From Gemmobacter caeni (GTDB lineage Bacteria > Pseudomonadota > Alphaproteobacteria > Rhodobacterales > Rhodobacteraceae), in contig NZ_QBKP01000007.1 of the NCBI RefSeq assembly GCF_003054195.1, positions 186,001-250,000 on the forward strand: DNA of 64,000 nt. Reading direction: 5' to 3'. The notes beneath the pieces are model-generated. The model made no database searches, was not told where the DNA came from, and worked only from the letters and a program-made list of their open reading frames with translations. Made by a program: the position numbers and the translations under genes. Below, in pieces: positions 9,556 to 17,233 of the stretch. Position 1 is the first letter of the stretch; each line of letters opens with the position of its first letter.

Positions 9556-10515
9556 ATGAAACGCAGACAGTTCTTCGGTGCCACCGCAGCGCTTGCCATG
9601 TCCGCTAGCCTTGCCACCATGGCGGTGGCCGAGGACAAGACCTATACCATCGGCGTCTCCATCCCCTCGGCCACGCATGGCTTCATGGGCGGGCTGAACT
9701 GGCACGCGCAGGACACGATCAAGCGGCTTGAGGCCACTTATCCCAACGTCAAATTCGTGCTGGCCACGGCGGGAGAGCCGGGCAAGCAGGTCGATGACAT
9801 TGAGGATATGCTGGCCACCCGCAATATCGACGGGCTGGTGGTGCTGCCCTTCGAATCCGAGCCGCTGACCGGGCCGGTCAAGGCGGTGAAAGACGCGGGC
9901 AAATGGGTGACCGTGGTCGACCGGGGGCTGTCGCAGCCGGGGATCGAAGATCTTTATGTCGCGGGCGACAATACCGCTTTTGGCCAGGTCGCTGGGGAAT
10001 ATTTCCGCGAAAATCTGCCCTCCGGCGCCAAGGTGGTGATCCTGCGCGGCATCCCCACGACACTGGACAACGAGCGGGTGGACGCCTTCGAGAAGGCCAT
10101 TGACGGCTCGGGCATCGAGGTGCTGGACAAGCAGCACGGCAACTGGAACCGCGACGACGCCTTCACTGTCATGCAGGATTACCTGTCGAAGTATCCCAAG
10201 ATCGACGCGGTCTGGGCGGCAGATGACGATATGGCGCTGGGTGTGATGGAGGCCATCGCCGCCGCCGGGCGCACGGATGAGATGTGGATTGTCGGCGGCG
10301 CCGGGATGAAGGAAATCATCAAGCGCGTCATGGACGGCGACAAGCAGGTTCCGGTGGATGTGACCTATCCGCCTGCGCAGATCTCTTCGGCCATCGAGAT
10401 GACGACACTGCATTTCGTGTCGGCGGCGCCGGTCTCGGGGCGGTTCATCATCGGATCGACCCTGGTGACGCCTGAAAATGCAGCACAGTTCTACTTCCCC
10501 GACAGCCCGTTCTGA
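9556..10515 (+). CDS. Periplasmic sugar-binding protein (ribose/inositol-type SBP)
   Basis: A 319-residue protein whose N-terminus MKRRQFFGATAALAMSASLA carries a twin-arginine-like RRQFF before a hydrophobic stretch, with cleavage near AVA-ED, so Tat export is possible. The mature part is a periplasmic-binding-protein-like sugar receptor: IGVSIPSATHGFMGGLNWHAQD at the start, VVLPFESEPL, and a DAVWAADDDMALGVMEAI hinge region. A strong GGGAGGAAAG ribosome-binding site precedes it. It is the last gene of the LacI-controlled operon and is followed by a hairpin terminator. Its ligand should be a monosaccharide or polyol. Confidence 0.93.
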   Translation: MKRRQFFGATAALAMSASLATMAVAEDKTYTIGVSIPSATHGFMGGLNWHAQDTIKRLEATYPNVKFVLATAGEPGKQVDDIEDMLATRNIDGLVVLPFESEPLTGPVKAVKDAGKWVTVVDRGLSQPGIEDLYVAGDNTAFGQVAGEYFRENLPSGAKVVILRGIPTTLDNERVDAFEKAIDGSGIEVLDKQHGNWNRDDAFTVMQDYLSKYPKIDAVWAADDDMALGVMEAIAAAGRTDEMWIVGGAGMKEIIKRVMDGDKQVPVDVTYPPAQISSAIEMTTLHFVSAAPVSGRFIIGSTLVTPENAAQFYFPDSPF

Positions 10516-10521
10516 CGTGAA

Positions 10522-10547
10522 GGGCGGGGGCTTTCCTGCCCCCGCCC
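10522..10547 (+). terminator. GC-rich hairpin ending the sugar operon
   Basis: GGGCGGGGGC (10522-10531) pairs perfectly with GCCCCCGCCC (10538-10547) around a 6-base loop, just after the binding-protein stop. There is no T-run after it, so it may act as a 3-prime stabiliser or Rho-assisted terminator. Confidence 0.6.
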
Positions 10548-10628
10548 GCCGCTGCCCTGCGTGACGCAACGTGACCCGGCCCTTCGCTTCGGCCCATGCT
10601 ATGATTGCGCCGAAGCAGGAGGCAGCCG

Positions 10629-11090
10629 ATGCGACTGAATGTGAACGGGACCATGCACGAGGTGGATGTCGAACCCGACATGCCGCTGTTGTGGGTATTG
10701 CGCGATGAACTGGGCCTGACCGGCACGAAATACGGCTGCGGCATTGCGCAATGCGGGGCCTGCACCGTCTGGCTGGGCGGCGAGGCGATGCGGTCCTGCC
10801 AGATCCCGGCTTCCGATGCCGAGGGCGCCGAGATCACCACCATCGAAGGGCTGGGCACGCCCGCCGCGCTGCATGCGGTGCAGGCGGCATGGGTGGAAGG
10901 GCAGGTGGCGCAATGCGGCTACTGCCAGTCGGGCCAGATCATGCAGGCGGCTTCGCTGCTGACGCAGATCCCGAACCCGAGCGACGCCGAAATTGATGAA
11001 GCGATGGCGGGTAACCTCTGCCGCTGCGGCACCTACCCGCGCATCCGTGCGGCGGTGTATCGCGCGGCGCAACTGATGCGGGAGGGTTGA
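10629..11090 (+). CDS. Molybdenum hydroxylase small subunit, 2x[2Fe-2S] (IorA-like)
   Basis: The 153-residue protein has a plant-type ferredoxin domain with Cys in [15 protein letters not shown] and then MRSC, followed by the second cluster domain with [10 protein letters not shown] and [12 protein letters not shown]. This two-cluster layout defines the small subunit of xanthine-oxidase-family enzymes. It passes electrons from the molybdenum site in the 11094 product. The pair resembles the isoquinoline 1-oxidoreductase or aldehyde oxidoreductase group, which lacks a FAD subunit. An AGGAGGC ribosome-binding site supports the start; the large subunit follows after 3 bases. Confidence 0.93.
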   Translation: MRLNVNGTMHEVDVEPDMPLLWVLRDELGLTGTKYGCGIAQCGACTVWLGGEAMRSCQIPASDAEGAEITTIEGLGTPAALHAVQAAWVEGQVAQCGYCQSGQIMQAASLLTQIPNPSDAEIDEAMAGNLCRCGTYPRIRAAVYRAAQLMREG

Positions 11091-11093
11091 ATC

Positions 11094-13334
11094 ATGTCCC
11101 GGATCGGCAAGATCGCGCGCCGCAGCTTTCTCATCGGTTCCGCTGCTATCGCGGGGGGCGTTGCTTTCGGCCTTTACGCTGTGCGCAAGACCCCTGAAAA
11201 CCCGCTGCTGGCTGGGCTGGCGCCGGGGGAGTTAAGCTTCAACCCCTGGGTCAAGATTACCGCTGACCGCATCACCCTGATCACCCCGCATGCCGATCTG
11301 GGGCAGGGAGCCATGTCGATGCAGGCGCTGCTGATCGCCGAGGAGCTGGACGTTGATCCCGCGCAGGTCGCCACCGAATTCGGTCCGCCCGCTGCGGCCT
11401 ATTGGAATACTGCGCTGGGTGCTGAAAGCGCGCCCTTCCTGCCGGGCGATACCGGCCTCGCGGCCCGTGCCACGCGCGGCGCGATGAATGCGGCGTTCAA
11501 ACTGGTCGGGATGCAGGGAACGGGAGGCTCCAGCGCGGTGCCGGACAGTTTCGTGAAGCTGCGACAAGCCGGGGCCATGGCACGCGAGACGCTGAAGCGG
11601 GTGGCGGCACAGCGCCACGGTGTCGATGTGGCCCTGCTGCGCAGCGAGAACGGCGCCGTGATCCTGCCTGATGGCACGGCGGTGCCCTATACCGCGCTGG
11701 CGGCTGATGCCGCGCAGTCCGATCCGGTGCAGGAAGTGCCATTGCGCCCCGACAGCGACTGGCGGCTGATCGGCAAGCCGATGCGGCGGCTGGATATACT
11801 GCCAAAATCCACCGGCACGCAGGTCTATGGTATCGACCTGAAGGTCGAGGGTATGGTTCATGCGGCGGTGCGGCTGAACCCCCGGCGTGGTGTGCTGCTC
11901 AGCCATGACGCGACGGCGGCGAAAGCGATGCGCGGCGTTGCGCAGGTGCTGCCGATCCGCGATGGCGTGGCGGTCATCGCCGACAACACATGGCGCGCCA
12001 TGCAGGCGGCGCAGGCGGTGGTCTGTGACTGGGGCCCCGCGCCTTACCCCGCCGAAATGGCCGATCACTGGGCGGCAGTGGAGGCAGGCTTTGATCCCGC
12101 GCATCTGGACAAGGAATGGCGGGCCGACGGCGATATGGACGCGGGCCTCTCCGCCGCTGATGTCGTCAGCGCCGAATATCGCGCGCCCTATCTGGCGCAT
12201 CAGCCGCTGGAGCCGCTGAACGCGATTGTCCGCTATTTGGAGGCGGAAACCGAGGTCTGGACGGCGCATCAGCTTCCCCGGATGTTGCAGGATCTGGTGG
12301 CGGGTGTCACCGGGCAGGGCTCTGGCCAGATCACGCTGCACAACCAGTTCGCGGGCGGCAGTTTCGGACACCGGCTGGAGTTTGACCATGTGCTGCGCGC
12401 GGCCGAGATTGCGCGGCAGATGCCGGGCACCCCGGTCAAGCTGACCTATTCCCGCGAAGAGGATTTCGCGCAGGATTTCACCCGCCCGCCGGGCATGGCG
12501 CGCGGGCGTGGCACGGTGGCAAACGGGCAGGTGCAGGCGGTGGAGATCGTGACCTCCGGCCCCTCTCCCAGCCGCTCGCAACTCGGGCGCGCGGGCTATT
12601 CGGTGCCGGGGCCGGACAACCAGCTTCCCGCCGGGATCTGGAACGCGCCTTACGCGCCCGCCGCCTTTCGGGTGCGGGCGCATGCGGTGGAAGGGCTGGC
12701 GCCGGTCTCCAGCTGGCGTTCGGTCGGCGCCTCGCTCGGCGGGTTTTTCCTTGAAAGCTTTCTGGACGAGCTGATCCACGCCGCCGGGGCCGATCCGATG
12801 GCCGAACGGCTGCGGCTTTGCAATGACCCGGTGGCGCGGGGCGTGCTGGAGGCGGTGGCGGAACTGTCTGGCTGGCAAGGCCCCAGCCCGGCACCGGGGC
12901 AGGGCAGGGGCGTCGCGCTTGTCCAGAGCTTCGGGGTCAATGTGGCCGAAGTCGTGGATGTGCGCATGACCGACGCCGGGCTGCGTATCGACCGGGTGTT
13001 CTGCGTGGCCGATGTGGGCCGCGTCGTCGATCCGGTGAATATCGAGAACCAGATTCAGGGCGCGGTGATCTGGGGTCTGGGTCATGCGATGAACTGCGAA
13101 ATCACCTATGCCGATGGCATGGCCGAGCAGACGAATTACGACAGCCACAGCGGGATGCGGCTGGACCAATGCCCCGAGATTGTGGTGCGGGTGCTGGAAA
13201 ACGCGCCAGAGGTGCGCGGCATCGGCGAGCCGCCGGTGCCCCCCGCTGCGCCCGCGCTGGCCAACGCGATCTTCGCTGCCACGGGGCAACGGCTGCGCGA
13301 AATGCCCTTCGGCAAGTTTGTCGATTTCGCCTAG
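11094..13334 (+). CDS. Molybdopterin-binding large subunit, xanthine-oxidase family (IorB-like)
   Basis: The 746-residue protein begins with a Tat-type signal (IARRSFLIGSAAIAGG), which implies a periplasmic enzyme. The body matches isoquinoline 1-oxidoreductase/aldehyde oxidoreductase beta subunits. It includes HADLGQGAMSMQALLIAEEL, the moco-binding FAGGSFGHRLEFDHV, and near the C-terminus GIGEPPVPPAAPALANAI, which holds the conserved catalytic Glu. Substrates in this class are N-heteroaromatics or aldehydes. Related periplasmic enzymes often have a cytochrome c third subunit, and none is encoded next to it. Its stop codon overlaps that of the convergent IclR gene within CTAG. Confidence 0.92.
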   Translation: MSRIGKIARRSFLIGSAAIAGGVAFGLYAVRKTPENPLLAGLAPGELSFNPWVKITADRITLITPHADLGQGAMSMQALLIAEELDVDPAQVATEFGPPAAAYWNTALGAESAPFLPGDTGLAARATRGAMNAAFKLVGMQGTGGSSAVPDSFVKLRQAGAMARETLKRVAAQRHGVDVALLRSENGAVILPDGTAVPYTALAADAAQSDPVQEVPLRPDSDWRLIGKPMRRLDILPKSTGTQVYGIDLKVEGMVHAAVRLNPRRGVLLSHDATAAKAMRGVAQVLPIRDGVAVIADNTWRAMQAAQAVVCDWGPAPYPAEMADHWAAVEAGFDPAHLDKEWRADGDMDAGLSAADVVSAEYRAPYLAHQPLEPLNAIVRYLEAETEVWTAHQLPRMLQDLVAGVTGQGSGQITLHNQFAGGSFGHRLEFDHVLRAAEIARQMPGTPVKLTYSREEDFAQDFTRPPGMARGRGTVANGQVQAVEIVTSGPSPSRSQLGRAGYSVPGPDNQLPAGIWNAPYAPAAFRVRAHAVEGLAPVSSWRSVGASLGGFFLESFLDELIHAAGADPMAERLRLCNDPVARGVLEAVAELSGWQGPSPAPGQGRGVALVQSFGVNVAEVVDVRMTDAGLRIDRVFCVADVGRVVDPVNIENQIQGAVIWGLGHAMNCEITYADGMAEQTNYDSHSGMRLDQCPEIVVRVLENAPEVRGIGEPPVPPAAPALANAIFAATGQRLREMPFGKFVDFA

Positions 13335-14026
13335 GCGCCGTCCAGTTGCGCGACCAGGCATGTGGCGGCGGCATCCAGTGCGGCTACGGTACCTGACAGG
13401 TCGAGCGGCTGGGCGCTGACCACGCCCAGACAGGCTTCGATCCCGGCACGGCTAAGGAACCCCGCGCGCAGCGGCACGGCGATACCATGCGCGCCCGGCT
13501 GCAATTCGCCGCTGGTCGCCGACCATCCGTCCCGCCGCGCCTGCACCACCTGCGCGCTGTCACCGGGCTGCGGTGACCGGGCTGACAAGATCGCGATGCC
13601 CGCCGCGCCGCGCCCGATGGGATGGCGGGCGCCGACGCGATAGGTAATCTCCAGCAGCCCGCTCTTGCCCGGACTGGTCAGCAGCGCCAGACAGTCCTCG
13701 CCCGCCGCGACCGAAAGGAAGGCCGTCTGCCCGGTATCACGGGCCAGCGCATCCACCGCTTCTTGCCCGTGCAGCCGCAGGCGGGCATGGACTCCCTGCA
13801 TCAGCGGCAAGAGCCCCGGCCCGAGGATCGCCGTGCCATCCGCCAGCCGGGTGACGAAGGCATGCGCCTCCAGCGTGGCGACCAGCCGGTAACAGATACG
13901 CCGGTCCACCCCCAGCGCCAGCGCCAGCGCCGCCATGCCAATCGGCCCGCGCGCGGCAATGACGCTCAACGCCTGCAAGCCGCGGTCGAGGGTCTGCACC
14001 CGTTCGGGAGTCGTTGCAGTTGACAC
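13331..14026 (-). CDS. IclR-family transcriptional regulator
   Basis: A 231-residue regulator starting at GTG (14026). The N-terminal winged HTH contains TLDRGLQALSVIAARGPIGMAALALALGVDRRICYRLVATLEAHAFV in outline, and a C-terminal IclR effector domain follows (RVGARHPIGRGAAGIAILSA). It is divergent from the P450 fusion gene, and a perfect 20-bp palindrome lies between them at 14055-14074. It probably controls the P450 gene in response to an aromatic or organic-acid ligand, and may autoregulate. Confidence 0.9.
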   Translation of the reverse strand: MSTATTPERVQTLDRGLQALSVIAARGPIGMAALALALGVDRRICYRLVATLEAHAFVTRLADGTAILGPGLLPLMQGVHARLRLHGQEAVDALARDTGQTAFLSVAAGEDCLALLTSPGKSGLLEITYRVGARHPIGRGAAGIAILSARSPQPGDSAQVVQARRDGWSATSGELQPGAHGIAVPLRAGFLSRAGIEACLGVVSAQPLDLSGTVAALDAAATCLVAQLDGA

Positions 14027-14054
14027 GAGCGCCGCCCTTTCTGTAGCGTCAAAT

Positions 14055-14074
14055 ATAGCACATTTATGTGCTAT
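14055..14074. promoter_or_regulatory. Perfect palindromic operator between IclR and P450 genes
   Basis: ATAGCACATTTATGTGCTAT has 9-bp arms with no mismatch around a 2-bp centre. It is in an AT-rich 85-bp divergent gap, 29 bases upstream of the IclR start codon and 37 bases upstream of the P450 start. IclR-family dimers bind sites of this size and shape. Confidence 0.75.
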
Positions 14075-14111
14075 TATCGCTCATATATCAAGCCGCAGGG
14101 GAGGATCGCCA

Positions 14112-16382
14112 ATGACCACCGGATGCCCGGCCCATGCTGATGGCGCAGCCTGCCCCGTGTCGGACCGCGCCCGCGCCTTCGACCCGTTCACCGGCGCATA
14201 TCAGATCGACCCCGCCGCCGCGCTGGCCTGGTCACGGGCGGAGGAGCCCGTGTTCTACAGCCCCGAGACCGGCTATTGGGTGGTCAGCTGCTATGCCGAT
14301 GTGAAGGCGGTGTTCCGCGATCCATTGCTATTTTCTCCGTGCAATGTGCTGGAAAAGATCACCCCCTTCCCCGACGAAGCGATGGCTGTGCTGGCCTCCT
14401 ATGGCTATGCGATGAACCGGACGCTGGTGAACGAGGACGAACCCGCCCATACCGAACGCCGTCGCATGCTGATGGCGCATTTCCTGCCCGCCAATATTGA
14501 GGCGCACCGCGACCGTGTGCGGGTGCTGACGCGCGAGAAGGTGGATGCTTTCATCGCCAAAGGCCGTGCCGATCTGGTGGAGGAGATGCTGTGGGAAATC
14601 CCGCTGACGGTGGCGCTGCATTTCCTTGGTGTGCCGGAAAGTGACATGGCCCGCCTTCGCGAGTTCTCCATGGCGCATACCGTCAACACCTGGGGCCGAC
14701 CCTCGCGCGAGGATCAGATCGCGCTGGCGCATGAGGTGGGCCGGTTCTGGCAGTTCGCGGGCGAGGTGCTGAACCGGATGCGGGCGGAACCCCACGGCCA
14801 GGGCTGGATGCATGAGGCGATCCGGCAGAACGCCCTGCACCCTGACATCGTGACCGACAGCTATCTTCATTCGATGATGATGGCGATTATCGTCGCGGCG
14901 CATGAGACCACCGCCCATGCAGCGGCCAATGCGATCAAGCTCTTGCTGACCGATGGCGCGGGCTGGCGCGCGATCTGCGAGGATGCGGCGCTGATCCCCA
15001 ATGCGGTGGAGGAATGTCTGCGCTATGCTGGGTCTGTAGTGGCCTGGCGGCGGCAACTGACTTCGCCCGCCACAGTGGGTGGCACCGATTTGCCTGCGGG
15101 AGCGAAGCTGCTGATCGTCATGGCCAGCGCCAACCATGACGAACGCCAGTTCCAGAATGCCGACAGTTTCGACATCTACCGAGATAATGCCACCGATCAT
15201 CTGACCTTCGGTTATGGCGCGCATCAGTGCATGGGCAAAAACCTTGCCCGGCTGGAACTGCGCATCATCCTTGAGGAACTGTCCCGCCGCCTGCCGCATC
15301 TGCGCCTGGCCGAACAGGAATTCACCTATCTGCCCAATACCTCGTTCCGGGGGCCGGATCACCTTTGGGTGGAATGGGATGTTGCCGCCAATCCGGCAGA
15401 GGGGGCCGAGCGGGCGCGGTTCGAGATCGGCGCCCCGCGTCGCAAGGACATCGCCCGCAGCGTGGTGGTGACAGCGGTGCAGACGGAGGTTGAAGGCGTC
15501 ATCTCTCTGCATCTGGCCGATCCGCAGGGACGGCCGCTGCCGCGCTGGACCCCCGGTGCGCATGTGGATCTGGAGCTTGATGGCTTTGATCGCAGCTATT
15601 CGCTCTGCGGCGACCCGGATGCGCCGGGCTATACCGTCTCGATCCTGCGTGAAGAGGCCGGGCGCGGCGGCTCGCGTCGTTTCCACGCAGTAACACCCGG
15701 CACGGTGCTGCGGCTGCGCGGGCCGCGCAATCACTTCCCGCTGGACGAGGCGGCGCCTGCGCATCTGCTGATTGCGGGCGGTATCGGAATCACGCCGATC
15801 CTGGCCATGGCTGACCGGCTGAAACGGATCGGGGCGCGCTATCATCTGCATTACCTTGGCGGGGCCGAGGCGCGGATGGCGCATCTGGCGCGGCTGAGCC
15901 GCGATCACGCGGGGCAGGTGGCGGCGCATCCGCGCGACCGCGCACCACGCGCCGATCTGGCGGCACTGGTCGCCGCTGCTCCGCCGGGCACCCGCATTTC
16001 CGCCTGCGGCCCGGCGCGGATGCTTGAGGCCCTGCAAACCCTGACGGCCACGCGCCCCGATCTGGTGCTGGCCATCGAGCATTTCAGCGCGGGCGACGAT
16101 ACCGACCTTGCCGACAACCGTCCCTTCGAGGTCGAACTGGCCGACAGCGGCTTCACCCTGCCCGTGCCTGCCGACCGTACCCTGTTGCAGGTTCTGCGCG
16201 CGGCTGGCATCGACATCGCCTCGGATTGCGAGGAAGGGTTGTGCGGCAGCTGCGAAGTCGCGGTGCTGGATGGCACGGTCGATCATCGCGACAAGGTGCT
16301 GAGCATTGCGGAAAGGGCTGCGGGCACCCGGATGATGTGCTGCCGCTCGCGCGGCGCGGGGCGGCTGAAACTGGCGCTTTAA
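14112..16382 (+). CDS. Self-sufficient cytochrome P450 monooxygenase (CYP116B-like P450-FMN-[2Fe-2S] fusion)
   Basis: The 756-residue protein contains a full P450 domain. The oxygen-activation helix is AAHETTAHAAANAIK, the ExxR helix is VEECLRYAG, and the heme loop is FGYGAHQCMGKNLAR with the thiolate at about Cys373. A phthalate-dioxygenase-reductase-type module follows: FMN site DRSYSLCGDP, NAD site LIAGGIGITPILAMADRL, and C-terminal ferredoxin with CEEGLCGSCEV (about Cys706, 711, 714) and a final Cys in MMCC. This order is that of P450RhF/CYP116B enzymes, which need no partner proteins. The natural substrate is unknown. It is controlled by the divergent IclR regulator. Confidence 0.95.
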   Translation: MTTGCPAHADGAACPVSDRARAFDPFTGAYQIDPAAALAWSRAEEPVFYSPETGYWVVSCYADVKAVFRDPLLFSPCNVLEKITPFPDEAMAVLASYGYAMNRTLVNEDEPAHTERRRMLMAHFLPANIEAHRDRVRVLTREKVDAFIAKGRADLVEEMLWEIPLTVALHFLGVPESDMARLREFSMAHTVNTWGRPSREDQIALAHEVGRFWQFAGEVLNRMRAEPHGQGWMHEAIRQNALHPDIVTDSYLHSMMMAIIVAAHETTAHAAANAIKLLLTDGAGWRAICEDAALIPNAVEECLRYAGSVVAWRRQLTSPATVGGTDLPAGAKLLIVMASANHDERQFQNADSFDIYRDNATDHLTFGYGAHQCMGKNLARLELRIILEELSRRLPHLRLAEQEFTYLPNTSFRGPDHLWVEWDVAANPAEGAERARFEIGAPRRKDIARSVVVTAVQTEVEGVISLHLADPQGRPLPRWTPGAHVDLELDGFDRSYSLCGDPDAPGYTVSILREEAGRGGSRRFHAVTPGTVLRLRGPRNHFPLDEAAPAHLLIAGGIGITPILAMADRLKRIGARYHLHYLGGAEARMAHLARLSRDHAGQVAAHPRDRAPRADLAALVAAAPPGTRISACGPARMLEALQTLTATRPDLVLAIEHFSAGDDTDLADNRPFEVELADSGFTLPVPADRTLLQVLRAAGIDIASDCEEGLCGSCEVAVLDGTVDHRDKVLSIAERAAGTRMMCCRSRGAGRLKLAL

Positions 16383-17125
16383 CGCCCTTTCAGCTTGTCC
16401 ATCACTGCGTCGCAGGCGGCCTCCCATCCCGCACTGACGTCATGCGCTTTCAGTATCTGAAAGCCGCGTTCGGTGATGCCGCCGGGGGTGACAAGTTCGT
16501 GCAGCATCTGCGCCATCGGCTCGTGCTTGCTGTCGATCAGCGCCCCGGCCGCCGCGAAGGTCAGCGCGTTCAGCCGCCGCGCCACCAGTGGGTCAAGGCC
16601 CTGCGCGGCTGCCCATTCAGCGCTGCGCGCGATGAGATCCTGCGCCCAGCCATAGATCGCGGCGGAAACCGTGGCGATTTCAAACTCCGCCTCGCTGGTT
16701 AAGGGGATGACGGGCCCAAGTGCCTCCAGTAACCGTCGAGCTTCGGGCAGATCAGGGAAGCAGGCGGTCGGGCTGGCACCGACCTCGGCCGCCGTCAGGG
16801 GCATGATGCGCATGCGCCGGGCAGGGCCTGTGTCCAGCGCCGCAATTGGCACACCGGCGCAGGCCGAAACCAGCACCTGCCTCGCGCGCCACGGCAGCCC
16901 CGCCACCGCGCCGGGTGCCGCCGCTGGCCGCACCGCGAGCAGGACCAGATCGCAGCGCGCCACCAGATCGGCATTGTCGCGGGCTAGCGGATGCCCGTAT
17001 CGCACCGCCATCTCTGCCGCCCGGCCACGCGGCGACAGCAGCACCTCGCCGGGCGCGAACCCCGCCCGGTGCAGCCCCGCCAGCAGCGCCGCCGCCAGAT
17101 GCCCGATTCCGATGATCCCCAGCAT
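16379..17125 (-). CDS. Pyrroline-5-carboxylate reductase-like NADP-dependent oxidoreductase
   Basis: A 248-residue protein with an N-terminal Rossmann motif (IIGIGHLAAALLAGLHRAG, residues 3-21), where a His replaces the usual third-position small residue (GxGxxA becomes GIGHLA). The C-terminal helical domain carries MAQMLHELVTPGGITERGF, matching the P5CR dimerisation/active-site segment. It is slightly shorter than typical ProC (about 270 residues). It may be a true ProC or a paralog acting on another cyclic imine. It is divergent from the B12-binding protein gene, and its stop shares TTAA with the P450 stop. Confidence 0.8.
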   Translation of the reverse strand: MLGIIGIGHLAAALLAGLHRAGFAPGEVLLSPRGRAAEMAVRYGHPLARDNADLVARCDLVLLAVRPAAAPGAVAGLPWRARQVLVSACAGVPIAALDTGPARRMRIMPLTAAEVGASPTACFPDLPEARRLLEALGPVIPLTSEAEFEIATVSAAIYGWAQDLIARSAEWAAAQGLDPLVARRLNALTFAAAGALIDSKHEPMAQMLHELVTPGGITERGFQILKAHDVSAGWEAACDAVMDKLKGR

Positions 17126-17233
17126 CTTGCCCCCTTTTCCTTGCCGTATCCTCGTCCGCAGAAACGGCCCAGGCAAGGGCTGGCGCGCAGGCTGCGCCGC
17201 GCTATCCTGCCGCTGACCCCTGCGAGAGCGATC

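Noticed and set aside
11232-13361. A 709-codon open frame antisense to the molybdenum hydroxylase large subunit
   Set aside because: High GC content gives long open frames on the opposite strand. The translation has no recognisable domain, while the sense frame has a full family match.
14328-16427. A 699-codon open frame antisense to the P450 fusion
   Set aside because: Its translation is Arg/His/Gln-rich with no domain; the sense strand encodes every expected P450 and reductase motif.
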